DNA of 64,000 nucleotides from NCBI GenBank assembly GCA_002104905.1, contig MCFE01000403.1, positions 1 through 64,000 on the forward strand, written 5' to 3'. The notes under the pieces are model-generated. The model was not told the origin of the DNA. It did not search any database and saw nothing but the letters and a program-made list of their open reading frames with translations. Of this stretch, positions 63,633 through 64,000 are shown piece by piece. This DNA comes from Basidiobolus meristosporus CBS 931.73 (Eukaryota > Basidiobolomycota > Basidiobolomycetes > Basidiobolales > Basidiobolaceae). Both the position numbers and the translations under genes were made by a program. The first letter of the stretch is position 1, and the number at the start of each line of letters is the position of its first letter.

Positions 63633-64000
63633 TGTGGTGGTGTATAAGTCCAAGGGAGAGATACGTCAGCGCTTCTCAAGTGTTTTGTGTGTGGGGTGTT
63701 CACTGGGTGCAATAACCTCTGGCAAAAGCTTGCTAAGAATACTTGGGTTCTGTCTCTAATCTAATGTGAAGGGTAATAAAGCCACAAGCTTGTCAAGGGA
63801 AAACTATTGAGCTACAATCCCCAACTTAGTTGGCGTTGTAACAGAAGTATGTGCTGGGTTCAGCATTCTTTGAGATGACAATGTACTAAAGCTTCCAAAG
63901 TCAAAACAACTGTAAACTCCACCAGCAGGGACTTGATAAGAATGCAGCTGTGGTCAATAGTTACATAGACAGAAAAGTATCTTTGCCTGTACAAGAACAA
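63633..64000 (-). repeat. Gypsy-B 5' LTR, cut by window edge
   Basis: TGTGGTGGTGTATAAGTCC... is identical in layout to 56106 onward; only about 368 of ~1070 bp lie in the window. The primer-binding region TTGGCACCCAATGTGGGG lies 3 bp inside it. Confidence 0.9.

Larger units (their letters stand above)
56106..64000 (-). mobile_element. Gypsy-B LTR retrotransposon (right end outside window)
   Basis: Minus-strand Ty3/gypsy element: 3' LTR 56106-57175, polypurine tract (GAGAGGGGGGTGGA, about 57189-57176), integrase, RNase H, reverse transcriptase, protease, gag, primer-binding region TTGGCACCCAATGTGGGG (63629-63612), and a 5' LTR from 63633 that leaves the window. Gag is interrupted by a reversed Gypsy-B solo LTR and a Copia-A solo LTR. 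It is itself inserted in a Gypsy-A LTR. Confidence 0.9.

Overview
The window is wholly eukaryotic repeat DNA, almost certainly from a filamentous fungus (Dikarya, plausibly Basidiomycota). The evidence is the mix of families: Ty1/copia and Ty3/gypsy retrotransposons with fungal-type pol (a DSGSEI protease and an FADDIGIKG reverse transcriptase in one gypsy family), Tnp2-type (En/Spm, CACTA-like) transposases, and PIF/Harbinger-type DDE_4 transposases. The DNA is AT-rich and CpG is very scarce. Many differences between copies look like C/T or G/A transitions, as expected of long-silenced, methylated repeats. I found no intact host gene, rRNA, tRNA or CRISPR array. Nearly every ORF is a piece of a decayed mobile element, so most coding entries are pseudogenes.

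Family names used here: Copia-A (LTR about 349 bp), Copia-B (LTR 369 bp), Copia-C (LTR 601 bp with a Copia-A-like gag), Gypsy-A (LTR about 367 bp), Gypsy-B (LTR about 1070 bp, with an 804-bp variant B2), Gypsy-C (LTR about 520 bp, chromodomain), Tnp2 elements (a transposase and a divergently transcribed 'cofactor' gene, ends reading CCCTATGA), and PIF elements (ends reading AGACTTGTTCC, 3-bp target duplications, transposase plus a divergent accessory ORF).

Layout. 1-2603: fragments of Tnp2 cofactor genes and a Copia-A 3' end. 2604-4044: Copia-A LTR, gag and protease. 4045-13618: Tnp2 element 1 (transposase minus, cofactor plus), interrupted by a Gypsy-B solo LTR (7224-8295) and by PIF element 1 (9684-13085). 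13619-18692: copia scrap, a Gypsy-C remnant with chromodomain, Tnp2 element 2, a solo Gypsy-C LTR, an inverted Tnp2 tail, then Copia-C gag and LTR. 18693-19303: the only stretch with no recognised repeat, and locally CpG-rich. 19304-20035: a 732-bp fold-back element with PIF ends. 20039-25319: Tnp2 element 4, an internal deletion derivative, with PIF element 2 inside its cofactor gene. 25320-31386: a Gypsy-A copy split by a Copia-A copy, which is itself split by a Gypsy-B solo LTR. 31387-34430: a partial duplicate of the PIF2/cofactor/Gypsy-A junction, then the rest of a cofactor gene. 34431-46239: Tnp2 element 3 with PIF element 3, which carries four further insertions including a whole Copia-B element (40666-45348). 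46240-51182: older Gypsy-A and Copia-B debris. 51183-56105: the most complete Gypsy-A element. 56106-64000: Gypsy-B running off the right edge, with a reversed Gypsy-B solo LTR and a Copia-A solo LTR in its gag.

How the parts work together: several insertion sites exist in both empty and filled form inside the window, so many boundaries and target duplications can be read directly. The relative order is Tnp2 elements first, then PIF, then Gypsy-A and Copia-B, then Gypsy-B and Copia-A. The most interesting single signal is in Copia-A and Copia-C, where the primer-binding site matches the anticodon arm of initiator tRNA-Met and contains the gag start codon.
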